From: Streptomyces daqingensis
GTDB taxonomy: Bacteria > Actinomycetota > Actinomycetes > Streptomycetales > Streptomycetaceae
DNA length: 64,000 bases
NCBI RefSeq assembly: GCF_014645895.1
Contig: NZ_BMMP01000002.1
Span: 1 to 64,000 of the forward strand
Direction: 5' to 3'
The translations under genes were made by a program, and so were the position numbers. The number at the start of each line of letters is the position of its first letter. Positions within the stretch are counted from its first letter, which is position 1. The notes beneath the pieces were generated by a model that was not told where the DNA came from, did no database searches, and saw only the letters and a program-made list of their open reading frames with translations. Positions 7,902 through 16,539 of the stretch are shown here, piece by piece.

Positions 7902-9335
7902 TCAGGCCTGGCCGGCGCTCTCGTCGGCCGTCCCGGGCCAGTAGGCGGGGAAGGCCGCAGCGGGCTGACGGCCCGTCTCCATCGGTGCGTCGACCAGGTC
8001 GCCGGCGACGGGGAAGGTGCCGCTCGGCGGTGCGGCGACGGCCTCCGCCGGGACCGCGACCTCCACGCCCGCGCCGTCCTCGTCGTCCTCGCCGATCGCT
8101 CCCTGCGGGACGGCGGGGAAGAGGTCGCGGAAGGCGACCGCCGCACCGTACTCGCCGATCATCCGCTGCGAGTTCTCCTTGGCGAACTGCACGCCCGCCT
8201 CCCGCATGGACGTCCCGGCCGCCGCCGCCCTGGTCATCAGGTCGCGGACGAGCGGGCGCATCTGCGCGGACAGCCGGGTGCACGCCCCGGCGGGGCTGAC
8301 GACCTCGCCGAGGATGACCCACCACGCCCCGGCCGCGGCGCCGGTGTTGGCGATGAAGTCCGGGACCACGGTCACCCCGCGCTCCAGGAGGCGCTGCTCC
8401 GCCTCCGGGGTGGTGGGCACGTTGGCGGCCTCCACCACGAGCCTGCCGCGGATCCGGTCGCAGTTGTCCGCCGTGATCGAGTAGGAGACGGCCGCGGGCA
8501 CCAGCACGTCCACGTCCTGGTCGAGCCAGGCATCGCCGGGGCCTTCCACGTCGTCCTCGCGCAGCACGGAGCGGTCGATGACGCCGCTCGTGCTCCGCGC
8601 GGCCAGCAGGCTCTCGACGTCCAGGCCCCGCTCGGTGTTGAGGATCAGGCCCTGGGCGTCGGTGACGCCGACGATCGTGACCCCGGCGCGCGCCAGGTAG
8701 AGCGCCGTGGAGCCGCCCATGGCACCGAAGCCCTGCACGACCGCGCGGGCGGTGCCGGCCGGGATGCGCTCGTGCTCCAGAGCCGCCAGCGCGGACTCCG
8801 CGACGCCGAAGCCGCCGATCAGCTCCGACAGCAGCAGACCGTCCGTCCGTGTGGTGAACGCCTGGTGGATACGCGCCCGGACCTCGGCCTCGTCCGGCGA
8901 GCGGACGACGGCGGCGTGGAAGGAGGTCTCGCCGATACCCACCCTGGCGAATGCGCGGTCGAGTTGCTCCTGCTGCGTGCCGAGGTCGCCCGCCGTCACC
9001 CAGAACCGCTCCAGCAGGGGGCGGACGGCTTCGAGGAAGCGCTCCCGCACCTCTTCGGCCCGCGGGTCCGCCGAGTCGAAGTCGATGCCGCCCTTCGCGC
9101 CTCCGACGTGAATTCCGAATGCGCCCATCTTCAGCGTCATTTCACGGGCGAGTTCGGAGACCTCACCGATCGTGCACCCGGGGCGCATACGCAGGCCGCC
9201 CGTGGCGATGCCCGTCACGAGCTGGTCGATGACGACGAAGCCGCGAGCGGGCGTGACGGAGTCGCGCCACGTGACCTGCAGAAAAGGTTCATGCTCAAGA
9301 ACCTGCATTGGTGTTTCGACAGCAGCTTGCGTCAC
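7902..9335 (-). CDS. Glu/Leu/Phe/Val dehydrogenase with acidic C-terminal extension
   Basis: An NAD(P)-dependent amino-acid dehydrogenase of about 477 residues, converting an L-amino acid to its 2-oxo acid and ammonia. Catalytic features of the family are present: K69 (LKMG), the GGAKGGI loop with K81, and D117 in TAGDLGT. A Rossmann domain follows with GFGAMGG near residue 220. After about residue 415 there is an unusual acidic, Pro/Ala-rich extension of roughly 60 residues absent from ordinary family members. The GTG start at 9333-9335 follows AAAGGGTGAG; a start further upstream is possible. Substrate (glutamate, valine or other) cannot be decided by eye. Confidence 0.87.
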   Translation of the reverse strand: MTQAAVETPMQVLEHEPFLQVTWRDSVTPARGFVVIDQLVTGIATGGLRMRPGCTIGEVSELAREMTLKMGAFGIHVGGAKGGIDFDSADPRAEEVRERFLEAVRPLLERFWVTAGDLGTQQEQLDRAFARVGIGETSFHAAVVRSPDEAEVRARIHQAFTTRTDGLLLSELIGGFGVAESALAALEHERIPAGTARAVVQGFGAMGGSTALYLARAGVTIVGVTDAQGLILNTERGLDVESLLAARSTSGVIDRSVLREDDVEGPGDAWLDQDVDVLVPAAVSYSITADNCDRIRGRLVVEAANVPTTPEAEQRLLERGVTVVPDFIANTGAAAGAWWVILGEVVSPAGACTRLSAQMRPLVRDLMTRAAAAGTSMREAGVQFAKENSQRMIGEYGAAVAFRDLFPAVPQGAIGEDDEDGAGVEVAVPAEAVAAPPSGTFPVAGDLVDAPMETGRQPAAAFPAYWPGTADESAGQA

Positions 9336-9915
9336 TTGGCACTCACCCTTTCCACTCACTGATAGGCACTTGCTCTCGCGTGCAGACGCACGCGCACAGG
9401 CCCGGGTACCGGCCATGGAAGGCCGGAATCCCAGGTTTGCCGGCGGATTGTTTCGCCGCTGAATTTCTGTCGGCTGCGCGCAGGCGGGAAGCCGGCGGCA
9501 ATACGGGCAGGACGAATTCGCGCCCTGGACACACTTGTGGTGAGCCCCAGAGAAGGGCGACGAGAAGAGGTCTTTCGGAAATTACGCAGAGAACGCATCC
9601 GGTTGCGTTGTGCGTAGCGCCTACTGTGAGGTCGCGCTTCATCCCTTGTCAAGGCATCTCTTGGGTCGGTTCCCGCACCGGTTTTCGCGGCCCCCGCCGG
9701 CGAATTCGAACACAAGGAAAACGCAGCTCAGAAGGGTCGGCCGAACGGGCTCCCCGGAAAGCTGACGGGCAGTCAGCCCGGGGCAGGTCACCGCCACTGC
9801 GCCCCTGCCGCGGCCCCCTGGGTTTCTCTGTTCGAGGACGCCGACCCTGCGGACCTCCCCGGCGGGCTCCCCGGCGGAGGCACCCGCCGGGTCCCGCACC
9901 CCGAACGCCCCGGCG
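9336..9915. other. intergenic leader region, no gene seen
   Basis: About 580 bases upstream of the dehydrogenase and downstream of the CPBP protease gene, with locally lower GC around 9560-9730. It should hold the dehydrogenase promoter. The only clear structure is the hairpin at 9870-9891. Confidence 0.5.
9870..9891 (-). terminator. short hairpin after the CPBP protease gene
   Basis: Arms cccggcgg (9870-9877) and ccgccggg (9884-9891) flank a six-base loop, about 25 bases past the stop of the minus-strand protease gene. The stem is short and there is no T-run, so this is a modest terminator candidate. Confidence 0.45.
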
Positions 9916-10824
9916 CTACGGCTTGCCGAGCCTGCCGCGGGTGGCCACGAGCAGCACCATGGCGGCCGTCGCCGAGCTGAGCAGGAAGGCGTGGGCGGCG
10001 TACCCGTCGGGCAGGTCCGGGAACATCTCGTCCCAGGCGAGGGAGAAGTAGTTGTTGACGCCGGTGTGCAGCAGCATGACGAGCGGCAGGCTCTCGCCCG
10101 TGCGGTTGAAGGCCCAGGTCATGACGTAGCTGAAGGCGATCGTGGTGGCGACGAACTCCACCGGCTCTAGCCAGGTCACGTGGGGGCCGCCGCCCCACTC
10201 CGTCAGGAACAGCGGCAGGTGCCAGGCGCCCCAGAGCGGGCCGACGACGAGGCTGGCCAGGGCCGGACCGAAGCGGCGCTGCAGCCGGGGCATGGCGAAC
10301 TCGCGCCAGCCGGGCTCCTCGGCGAGGCCGGTGGTGATCATCTGCAGGAGCAGCCCCGGCAGGTACGCGGCAAGCACCGCGGCGCCCGGCAGCACGGGCG
10401 CGCTGCCGCCGAGTGCGACGGAGGCGAGGGTGAGCGCCGCCGGCACGGAGACGAGCACCATGGCGTACCAGCGCCAGCCGACCCGCCACCTGGCGAGCCG
10501 TCCCGACCACGCCCGCAGCCCGGGGCGGCCCTCGGTGATCGCGGTGATCAGGAAGGCCGAAAGGATGGGTCCCAGGTAGGCGCCCGGCAGGACGCCCAGG
10601 AGCTGGGTGGTGCCGGCGACCGAGGGGAAGGCGAAGTGCCAGACTCCCAGGCCGTTCTCGGACAGTACGTACGGCACCCAGGCCGCCCAGCTCAAGGCGA
10701 ACGCCAGCGAGAAGAACCAGGCCAGTGGGGAGCGCCGGATGCTCTCGCGTACACCGGCGCGCGGTCCGGAGCCGGTGCCGTCCGGGCGGTCTTCGAGGCT
10801 CCCGGGAGCTCTGGTCGTCGTCAC
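9916..10824 (-). CDS. CPBP-family intramembrane metalloprotease
   Basis: A 302-residue multi-pass membrane protein of the CAAX-protease/bacteriocin-processing (CPBP) family. It carries motif 1 EEPGWRE (E169, E170, R174), motif 2 WHLPLF with H202, and motif 3 HTGVNN (H253, N257), the residues expected to form the zinc-dependent active site in the membrane. The GTG start at 10822-10824 follows GGAGGGACACCACA. A palindrome at 10915-10930, identical to one before the divergent two-component operon, lies about 90 bases upstream. I infer control by that system. Members process prenylated or peptide substrates or provide immunity; the substrate here is unknown. Confidence 0.88.
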   Translation of the reverse strand: MTTTRAPGSLEDRPDGTGSGPRAGVRESIRRSPLAWFFSLAFALSWAAWVPYVLSENGLGVWHFAFPSVAGTTQLLGVLPGAYLGPILSAFLITAITEGRPGLRAWSGRLARWRVGWRWYAMVLVSVPAALTLASVALGGSAPVLPGAAVLAAYLPGLLLQMITTGLAEEPGWREFAMPRLQRRFGPALASLVVGPLWGAWHLPLFLTEWGGGPHVTWLEPVEFVATTIAFSYVMTWAFNRTGESLPLVMLLHTGVNNYFSLAWDEMFPDLPDGYAAHAFLLSSATAAMVLLVATRGRLGKP

Positions 10825-10914
10825 TGTGGTGTCCCTCCGGTGTGGTCTGCGCGACGTGCCGAGCACATCAGCGCGGAGCACCCGCGGTCATTGCCGTGCA
10901 CAGCCCAAGTGGCG

Positions 10915-10930
10915 GTACAGCAGGCTGTAC
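10915..10930. promoter_or_regulatory. palindromic operator, copy 1
   Basis: The sequence gtacagcaggctgtac has 7-bp arms about a two-base centre. The surrounding 19 bases (10914-10932) are identical to those at 11384-11402. It lies about 90 bases upstream of the CPBP protease start. The likely ligand is the LuxR-type response regulator encoded at 12760-13416. Confidence 0.75.
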
Positions 10931-11025
10931 TTCGGGCCTGCCGCACCCCGGCGGGGGGCCGCCCCGTGACATGCCGGAGGCCCCGGCCGGTCGCCCGGCC
11001 AGGGCCTCCGTGCCGGCGCGGAACC

Positions 11026-11268
11026 CTACCGGCTCTGCCGCAGCCGGCGCGCGATCAGCAGACCCCCGGTGACGGCGGTGACCGCACCGCAGACCAGATG
11101 CACGCCCGTGTCCGCGCCGGCGAACGAGGCGAGCGTGTTGGCGACCGCGCTGATCACCAGAAGCGTCCACAGCAGCGAGCGCAGGACCTGGCCGCGGGAG
11201 ACGCTCGGCGCCGCCGCGGTCTGCGCGTCGTCCGGCACGGTGACGGGGCGGGGGCCGGTGTTCGTCAT
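11026..11268 (-). CDS. small two-helix membrane protein
   Basis: An 80-residue protein with two hydrophobic stretches (about residues 31-50 and 55-73) and a basic C-terminus, so probably a two-pass inner-membrane protein. The ATG follows GGAGGGAACACC, a leader very like that of the CPBP protease gene next to it. It is divergent from the sensor kinase gene, and the second operator copy lies about 117 bases upstream, so it probably belongs to the same regulon. No family is recognised. Confidence 0.7.
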   Translation of the reverse strand: MTNTGPRPVTVPDDAQTAAAPSVSRGQVLRSLLWTLLVISAVANTLASFAGADTGVHLVCGAVTAVTGGLLIARRLRQSR

Positions 11269-11384
11269 GGTGTTCCCTCCACGGGTTCGCGGTCCGGGCC
11301 GGCTGTCGGCCCGGCCGGCTCTCGTTCATCCGACGCTACGGAGCGCCCCCCTCGGCGACGATCCCGTACACCGGCCGGTGCGAG

Positions 11385-11400
11385 GTACAGCAGGCTGTAC
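11385..11400. promoter_or_regulatory. palindromic operator, copy 2
   Basis: This is a second copy of gtacagcaggctgtac, in the divergent region between the small membrane protein gene and the kinase-regulator operon, 70-85 bases before the kinase start. A 12-bp palindrome caccggccggtg lies just to its left. Position suggests autoregulation. Confidence 0.75.
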
Positions 11401-11470
11401 TTTCCCGGTCTGCGGGCGGCGCCGAACTCCGGGGCGTCATAAGGTCCTCCGCGAAGGGGGTGGAGGGCCG

Positions 11471-12772
11471 ATGACGAGCGGACAGACGACGGGGGACGCC
11501 GAACGGGACTCGGGCCTGCGGCAGACCGCGGCGCGGACCGCTGGCAGCGCGGCCGCCGCGCTGGCGCAGCTCGTCGGCGGGCTCGGCACGGCTTTCCTGG
11601 CACTGCCGGTGCTGCTGTGCGTGGCCTTCACCGCGGCGGCGTCGCTGGTGGGGGCCGGTCTGCTGCTCGCGCCCGCGACGCTGCGCGCCCTGCACGCGCT
11701 CGCGGCCCGTGAGCGTGCCCGGCTCGCCCGCTGGGGCCCGGAGCCGGCCGCACCTGACGACCCGCCGACGCGGCTGCGGCCCGCTCTCGCCGATCCCACC
11801 ACGCGGCGGGAGCTGCGCTGGCTGGTGCGGCACGCGACGTCCGGGCTCCTGCTGGGGCTGTGCGGGCTCGTCCTGCCGGTCGCGGCCGTCCGCGACATCT
11901 CGTTCCCGCTGTGGTGGCGGCTCGTCCCGGCGGACGCGACGAGTACGTCCCTGGGGGTCGGCACCGCCGAGTCCTGGCCGGACGCCCTCGCCGTCGTCCT
12001 GCTGGGTCTGGGCTGGGCCGCCGTCGTCCTCGGCCTCACGCCCGGCATGGCACGGCTCCAGGCGAATCCGGGACGGCGGCTTCTCACGGCGGGCCCGGAA
12101 GCGGACCTGTCCCTGCGCGTGGCCGAACTCGCCGCCACACGCGCCGCGGCTCTCGACGCGCACGCCACCGAGCTGCGCCGCATCGAGCGCTCCCTGCACG
12201 ACGGCGCGCAGAATCGGCTCGTGACGGTCACCGTGCTGCTCGGAGCGGCCCGGCGCATGGCGTCCGGCGACCCGGCGGGGGCCGACGAGCTGCTGGAGCG
12301 CGCCCAGTCCGCCGCCGAACAGGCCCTGGCCGAACTCCGTTCCGTCGCGCGCGGCATCCTGCCGCCCGTCCTCGCGGACCGGGGCCTGGCCGGTGCGCTC
12401 GCCGGGCTCGCGGCCGACTGCGCCGTGCCCTGCCGGATAGACGTGGACGTGCCGGAGCGGTGCGCGGCGTCGGTGGAGGCGACCGCGTACTTCGCCGTCG
12501 CCGAGGGCCTGACCAACGTCGCGAAGCACAGCGGCGCCCATCAGGCCGTCGTCACCGTACGCAGCAGCGGCGGGCGGCTGCGGCTGCGCGTCGAGGACGA
12601 CGGACGGGGCGGCGCCGAAGCCGCCCTGCACGGCGGGGCGTCCGGTGCGGGGGGCGGCTCCGGGCTGACCGGAATCCGCCGCCGGATCGCCGCGCACGAC
12701 GGAGACTTCTCGCTGTCCAGCCCCCTGGGCGGACCGACGACACTCGAGGTGGAGCTGCCATGCGGATCGTGA
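11471..12772 (+). CDS. two-component sensor histidine kinase (HisKA_3 type)
   Basis: A 433-residue NarL/DesK-type kinase. The N-terminal half has four hydrophobic segments (about residues 37-70, 122-140 and 172-190) and no large outer domain, suggesting sensing in or at the membrane. The phosphoacceptor is H243 in RIERSLHDGAQNRL. The ATP-binding domain follows, with EGLTNVAKHSGA (N box) and DDGRGG and GLTGIRRRI (G boxes). The ATG follows GGAGGG. Its last 13 bases overlap the regulator gene, so the pair is translationally coupled. The stimulus is unknown; linked membrane-protease and small membrane-protein genes suggest envelope stress. Confidence 0.93.
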   Translation: MTSGQTTGDAERDSGLRQTAARTAGSAAAALAQLVGGLGTAFLALPVLLCVAFTAAASLVGAGLLLAPATLRALHALAARERARLARWGPEPAAPDDPPTRLRPALADPTTRRELRWLVRHATSGLLLGLCGLVLPVAAVRDISFPLWWRLVPADATSTSLGVGTAESWPDALAVVLLGLGWAAVVLGLTPGMARLQANPGRRLLTAGPEADLSLRVAELAATRAAALDAHATELRRIERSLHDGAQNRLVTVTVLLGAARRMASGDPAGADELLERAQSAAEQALAELRSVARGILPPVLADRGLAGALAGLAADCAVPCRIDVDVPERCAASVEATAYFAVAEGLTNVAKHSGAHQAVVTVRSSGGRLRLRVEDDGRGGAEAALHGGASGAGGGSGLTGIRRRIAAHDGDFSLSSPLGGPTTLEVELPCGS

Positions 12773-13416
12773 TGGCCGAGGACGACCCCCTGCTGCGCGA
12801 GGGGCTCGCCCTGCTGCTGCGCGCCGAGTCGATGGACGTGGTCGCCACGGCCGGCACCGCGGAGGAGGCACTCGCCGCCATCGACGCACACGAACCGGAC
12901 GTCGCCGTCCTCGACGTGCGGATGCCGCCGACCCACACCGACGAGGGAATCGTCGCGGCGGTCGAGGCGCGGCGCCGCCGCCCGGGCCTGGCGGTGCTCG
13001 TGCTCTCCGCGTACGTCGAGCAGACCTTCGCCACGGAGCTGCTCACCAGCGGTGTCGCGGGCCTCGGCTACCTCCTCAAGGAACGCGTGGGCAGGGTCGA
13101 GGAGTTCATGGACGCGCTGCGGCGCGTCGCCGGCGGCGGCACCGCCATCGACCCGGAGGTCGTGGCGCAGCTCTTCACCTCTTCCCGGGACAGCAGGCTG
13201 GAGAGGCTCAGCCCCCGGGAAGGCGACGTCCTCGCCCTCATGGCGGAGGGCATGGGCAACGCCGCCATCGCCGAGCGGCTCGTGGTGACCGAGGGCGCGG
13301 TGCACAAGCACATCCGCAGCATCTTCGCGAAGCTCGACCTCTCCCCCACGGACCGTGTGGACCGCCGGGTGGCAGCCGTGCTCCGCTATCTGGAGGGCGT
13401 ACGGCGGCTGGCGTGA
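12760..13416 (+). CDS. LuxR/NarL-type response regulator
   Basis: A 218-residue regulator and partner of the overlapping kinase. The receiver domain has D8/D9, phosphoacceptor D52 (VLDVRMP), and a conserved Lys in LLKERVG. The C-terminal HTH is LSPREGDVLALMAEGMGNAA followed by VVTEGAVHKHIRSIFAKL. It probably binds the repeated palindromes at 10915-10930 and 11385-11400, an inference from position and symmetry. Confidence 0.95.
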   Translation: MRIVMAEDDPLLREGLALLLRAESMDVVATAGTAEEALAAIDAHEPDVAVLDVRMPPTHTDEGIVAAVEARRRRPGLAVLVLSAYVEQTFATELLTSGVAGLGYLLKERVGRVEEFMDALRRVAGGGTAIDPEVVAQLFTSSRDSRLERLSPREGDVLALMAEGMGNAAIAERLVVTEGAVHKHIRSIFAKLDLSPTDRVDRRVAAVLRYLEGVRRLA

Positions 13417-13585
13417 ACTCGCCGCCGCCGCACGGCGGTTGCGGCAGTGCTGCGTTGCGGCGGTCCCGGCGGTGCGGAAGTGAGACGTGCGCGGCGGGCT
13501 CGCCTGGACCGGGCACGGGACCGCCGGGACCGCCGCGCACGAAAAGCAGTGGCAGACGGATCCGGCGCGCTGCTGGGATGGCGCG

Positions 13586-14611
13586 ATGCAGCACGAGCCG
13601 ACGGAGGCCGCCGGACCAGGCCCCTTCGAGGTCGACCGGGGCGCCTACGAGGACGCGTCGACCCCCTGGGCGGACGCCACCTGGCGGGCCGCCGCCTGCG
13701 GCTGGATCGAGGACCGGCTCGCGGACCGCGGCCTGAGGACGGCCGCGGTCAAGAGGGTGAGGCTCCGGCCGTGGTCCGTCCTGATCCGGGTGTCCGTCGG
13801 GGGCGGCGGCACCGTCTGGTTCAAGGCGAATCCGCCCGCCGGAGCGTTCGAGGCTCCGCTCGGCGCGGCGCTGGCGCGCTGGGTGCCGGTGCACGTACTG
13901 GAGCCGATCGCCGTCGACGCGGAGCGGGGCTGGTCCCTCCTGCCCCACGGAGGAGAGCCCTTCCGCGACCTCCTCGACAGGGGCGCGGCGGGCCCCGGCG
14001 CGTGGGAGGAGCTTTTGAGGCAGTACGCCGCCGTGCAGCGGGACTTGACGCCGTACGCCCGCGACATGGAGCTGCTGGGCGTTCCCGGCGCACGCACCGC
14101 GGCGCTGCCCGGCGTCTTCGACCGGCTCCTCGCGGAGAACCCCGCGCTACCGTCCGCGGAACGAGGGAAGCTCGCCGCTCTCCGCCCCCGGCTCGTGGAG
14201 TGGTGCGCGGAGCTCGCGGCGGTGGGCATCGCCGACTCCCTGGACCACGCCGATCTCCACGACCGGCAGGTCTTCCGTACCCGGCACGGACGGTTCGTCT
14301 TCTTCGACTGGGGCGACGCCTCCGTCTCCCACCCCTTCTGCAGCCTCCCGGTCCCCGTCGGCAGAGCCTGCGACCGGTACGGCCCGCAGATGCTGCCACG
14401 CCTCCGTGACGCCTATCTGGAGCCCTGGACGGGCGCGGGCCGCACGGCGGTGGAACTGCGCAGGGCGGCGAGGCTCGCGTGGCGGCTGGCCGCGCTCGGC
14501 CGTGCCTGCTCCTGGGGGCGTCTGTTCCCGGCACCGTCCGCCGCCCCGGCGACGGGAGTCGCGGAGAGCACCCGGTGGCTGCTCGAACTCCTCACGGAGC
14601 CGCCCCTGTAG
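13586..14611 (+). CDS. APH-fold small-molecule phosphotransferase-like protein
   Basis: A 341-residue protein of the aminoglycoside phosphotransferase/choline kinase fold. The catalytic loop reads DHADLHDRQ (H221, D223) in place of HGDLHxxN, and the metal-binding segment is FFDWGDAS (D241, D244). An N-terminal VWFKAN stretch supplies the ATP-binding Lys. Actinobacteria hold many such proteins with unknown substrates, so aminoglycoside resistance should not be assumed. The ATG at 13586 has only a weak ribosome site; an open frame extends to 13487. A strong hairpin follows the gene. Confidence 0.8.
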   Translation: MQHEPTEAAGPGPFEVDRGAYEDASTPWADATWRAAACGWIEDRLADRGLRTAAVKRVRLRPWSVLIRVSVGGGGTVWFKANPPAGAFEAPLGAALARWVPVHVLEPIAVDAERGWSLLPHGGEPFRDLLDRGAAGPGAWEELLRQYAAVQRDLTPYARDMELLGVPGARTAALPGVFDRLLAENPALPSAERGKLAALRPRLVEWCAELAAVGIADSLDHADLHDRQVFRTRHGRFVFFDWGDASVSHPFCSLPVPVGRACDRYGPQMLPRLRDAYLEPWTGAGRTAVELRRAARLAWRLAALGRACSWGRLFPAPSAAPATGVAESTRWLLELLTEPPL

Positions 14612-14675
14612 GCGGCCCCGGCCGGACGCACGGCTCACGGGGCCCCGTGGCCCGTGGCGCGGCTCCGGTGACGCC

Positions 14676-14703
14676 GGGGGCGGTCCCTGACCGGACCGCC
14701 CCC
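14676..14703 (+). terminator. hairpin terminator after the APH-like gene
   Basis: Arms gggggcggtcc (14676-14686) and ggaccgccccc (14693-14703) form a perfect 11-bp stem with a six-base loop, 65 bases past the stop codon at 14611. Confidence 0.75.
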
Positions 14704-14836
14704 GAGCCGGCCCGCCGGGACGGTCACCCGTCCCGGCGACGGCCCTCGCCGCTCTGCGGGCGCGGGTGCCTCCCGCCCCGTGCCGGCGTGGAGCCATCCC
14801 GCCCGCCGCGGATCACGAGGGCCTGGCCCGTCATGG

Positions 14837-15157
14837 TCAGTTCGCCTTCGTGAGGCGGTACTCAGTGGTGGGGAACCCGGTGTTGGCACTGCAGTGGGTG
14901 CTGGTGCGGGTCTCGGTCCAGTTCCAGCCCACCGGGGCCATGCACGCCCACTGGCCCTCCGACGGGGCGACGACGTCGTAGCTCATGCCGTTCGGCACGC
15001 CGCACTTGGCGTCGTAGGTGACCCAGGTGTAGGTCATCCCGGGCGGGACGGTGCACTGCCAGGCCGCCTGGGCCGGCGTCGCACTCAGCATCGTCAAACC
15101 GCCCGCGAGAACTGCCGTCAGGGAGGCAGCGGATATCGATCTTCGCAGCTTGCGCAT
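14837..15157 (-). CDS. small secreted cysteine-containing protein
   Basis: A 106-residue exported protein. A clear signal peptide (MRKLRRS start, hydrophobic core, cleavage after AQA at residue 31) leads to a mature domain of about 75 residues rich in Trp, Thr and Tyr with four cysteines (C35, C52, C72, C89) that could form two disulfides. The ATG is preceded by AAGGAGAGAGAGA. I recognise no family. The Trp/Cys pattern and size resemble small secreted binding or inhibitor-like domains of Streptomyces, but this is only an impression. Confidence 0.8.
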   Translation of the reverse strand: MRKLRRSISAASLTAVLAGGLTMLSATPAQAAWQCTVPPGMTYTWVTYDAKCGVPNGMSYDVVAPSEGQWACMAPVGWNWTETRTSTHCSANTGFPTTEYRLTKAN

Positions 15158-15539
15158 TCTCTCTCTCCTTTTTCCAGGACGGCATTGCCGCCCGCGACGC
15201 AATCCGAGCAGAGCTCGAAGACCTTCACAAGTTCCGCACTGCGCAACGCCGTTGAGGGCACGGAATTTTGCCGGCCCGGGCAATCGCAAGACCGTGGACC
15301 GTGAATCGATTGCCCTTGGTGGCAATGGCGTCTCCCCGGCGGAGGCGCCAGAATGACTCTGTTTCCCACGCGTTCGGAATTGACCATCGGCGCGGACCGT
15401 CGGCGCGGCCGCCCTCGCCCTACCGGTCCGGAGCACGCACGGGTCTCGTAGGAGGGAAAGCACTTCCGGGACGGCCCGCACGGACGGATGATGGCCGCGG
15501 GCGGCACTCAGCCGCCCAAGCGGACATCCGGGGGGACAC
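15158..15539. other. divergent promoter region
   Basis: About 380 bases between the divergent secreted-protein gene and membrane-protein gene, with AT-richer segments near 15190-15370 that suit promoters. No gene or strong dyad was seen. Confidence 0.5.
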
Positions 15540-16109
15540 GTGCCTGGCGCGACGGAGGGAGCACGGTCGCGGCTCAGCGCCGAAGACCGCACCGCCCTGA
15601 TTTCGGTGATCGTCTGCCTGCTGGGTATCGGGGGGCTGCTCGTCGGCGGAGTGAGCCTCGCGGTCCATCACGCGATCAAAGGGCCCGAGTCCAAGTACCA
15701 GGTGGCGTTCTCGACAGTCGGCGAGGCGTGCGGCGGGAGCCGCGAGCCCGGTAAGCCGGACTCCGGAGTGAAGGGCCTCGTCCTCGACCGCGAGAAGGGC
15801 GAACTCCTCTACTGCGGCCTCGTACCGGGCGTCGGCGGAACCCCCGCCGGGTCCGGCGGGGCGTTCACCGGCGAGGAGACCGCCCGGGTGACGAAGCTGG
15901 CGATCTCCCTCGCAGCGGAAGGCGGCCTGAGCGACGGCGAAGAGGACACCGTGGAGCGGCTGGCCGAGAAGATCGGCCGCAAGCACGGCTACGAGCCGCC
16001 GTCGCTCGCCGAGCGCGCGACCGGAGTCGCGGGCTGGTACGGGCTGGGCGCGGGGGCGGTCCTCCTCGTCGGCTTGGGACTGTGGGGCCACTACACAGGA
16101 GAGGCGTAG
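15540..16109 (+). CDS. two-pass membrane protein of unknown function
   Basis: A 189-residue protein with a hydrophobic helix near residues 20-43 and a second near residues 163-183, leaving a middle region of about 120 residues between them on one side of the membrane. The middle part has two Cys (in GEACGG and LLYCGL) and acidic helices (LSDGEEDTVERLAEKIG). It starts at GTG 15540 after a GGGGGG run. No known family is recognised. It ends shortly before a gene-free stretch and the IS element. Confidence 0.7.
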   Translation: MPGATEGARSRLSAEDRTALISVIVCLLGIGGLLVGGVSLAVHHAIKGPESKYQVAFSTVGEACGGSREPGKPDSGVKGLVLDREKGELLYCGLVPGVGGTPAGSGGAFTGEETARVTKLAISLAAEGGLSDGEEDTVERLAEKIGRKHGYEPPSLAERATGVAGWYGLGAGAVLLVGLGLWGHYTGEA

Positions 16110-16532
16110 CCGCGCCTGCGGGGCAACGGCCGGCGGGCGCGGCCCCCTCCCGCCTGCGGACTGCGGCCCGGCGGGCGAGCGGCCGAAGTCCCCCCGGCTT
16201 TCCTTCAGTTGTTGCAGGCGGAACGGATGGGGGTCCGCACCTCGAACCGGTGGCCCGCCACGCGCGCGCTGTCCGCTCTCTGCCGACGGATGGACACTCC
16301 GGGCAGCGCGAAGCCGGAAAAGCCCCGAAACCGCAAGCGGCAGCCCCTCCTAACCCTTCTGCTCGCTCTTCGGAATATGCCTCACTAGCGGAGATTGCTG
16401 CCGATGAAAGCGCGCCGGCGCCGACTCGAAGTCCACTGGAATCGCCAACTGCCCGCCGTGACACGGAAGGAGGCCCCCGTCGCAGCGAGTTGCGGACCAC
16501 AAGGGCAGGCCTCACGGCTCGGGGGCCGCCCC
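16110..16532. other. gene-free flank left of the IS element
   Basis: About 420 bases with no convincing coding frame on either strand. When joined to the right flank across a single copy of the 7-bp target repeat, a plus-strand frame stays open for some distance, but the product is not recognisable. Confidence 0.45.
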
Positions 16533-16539
16533 GTAGTGG

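Noticed and set aside
7704..9362. 552-codon plus-strand frame opposite the amino-acid dehydrogenase
   Set aside because: Shadow of a protein with all catalytic motifs on the minus strand; the plus-strand product is Arg/Gly/Asp-rich and unrecognisable.
13586..14611. Aminoglycoside resistance gene
   Set aside because: Only the general kinase fold is supported. Such APH-fold genes are numerous in actinobacteria and their substrates vary.
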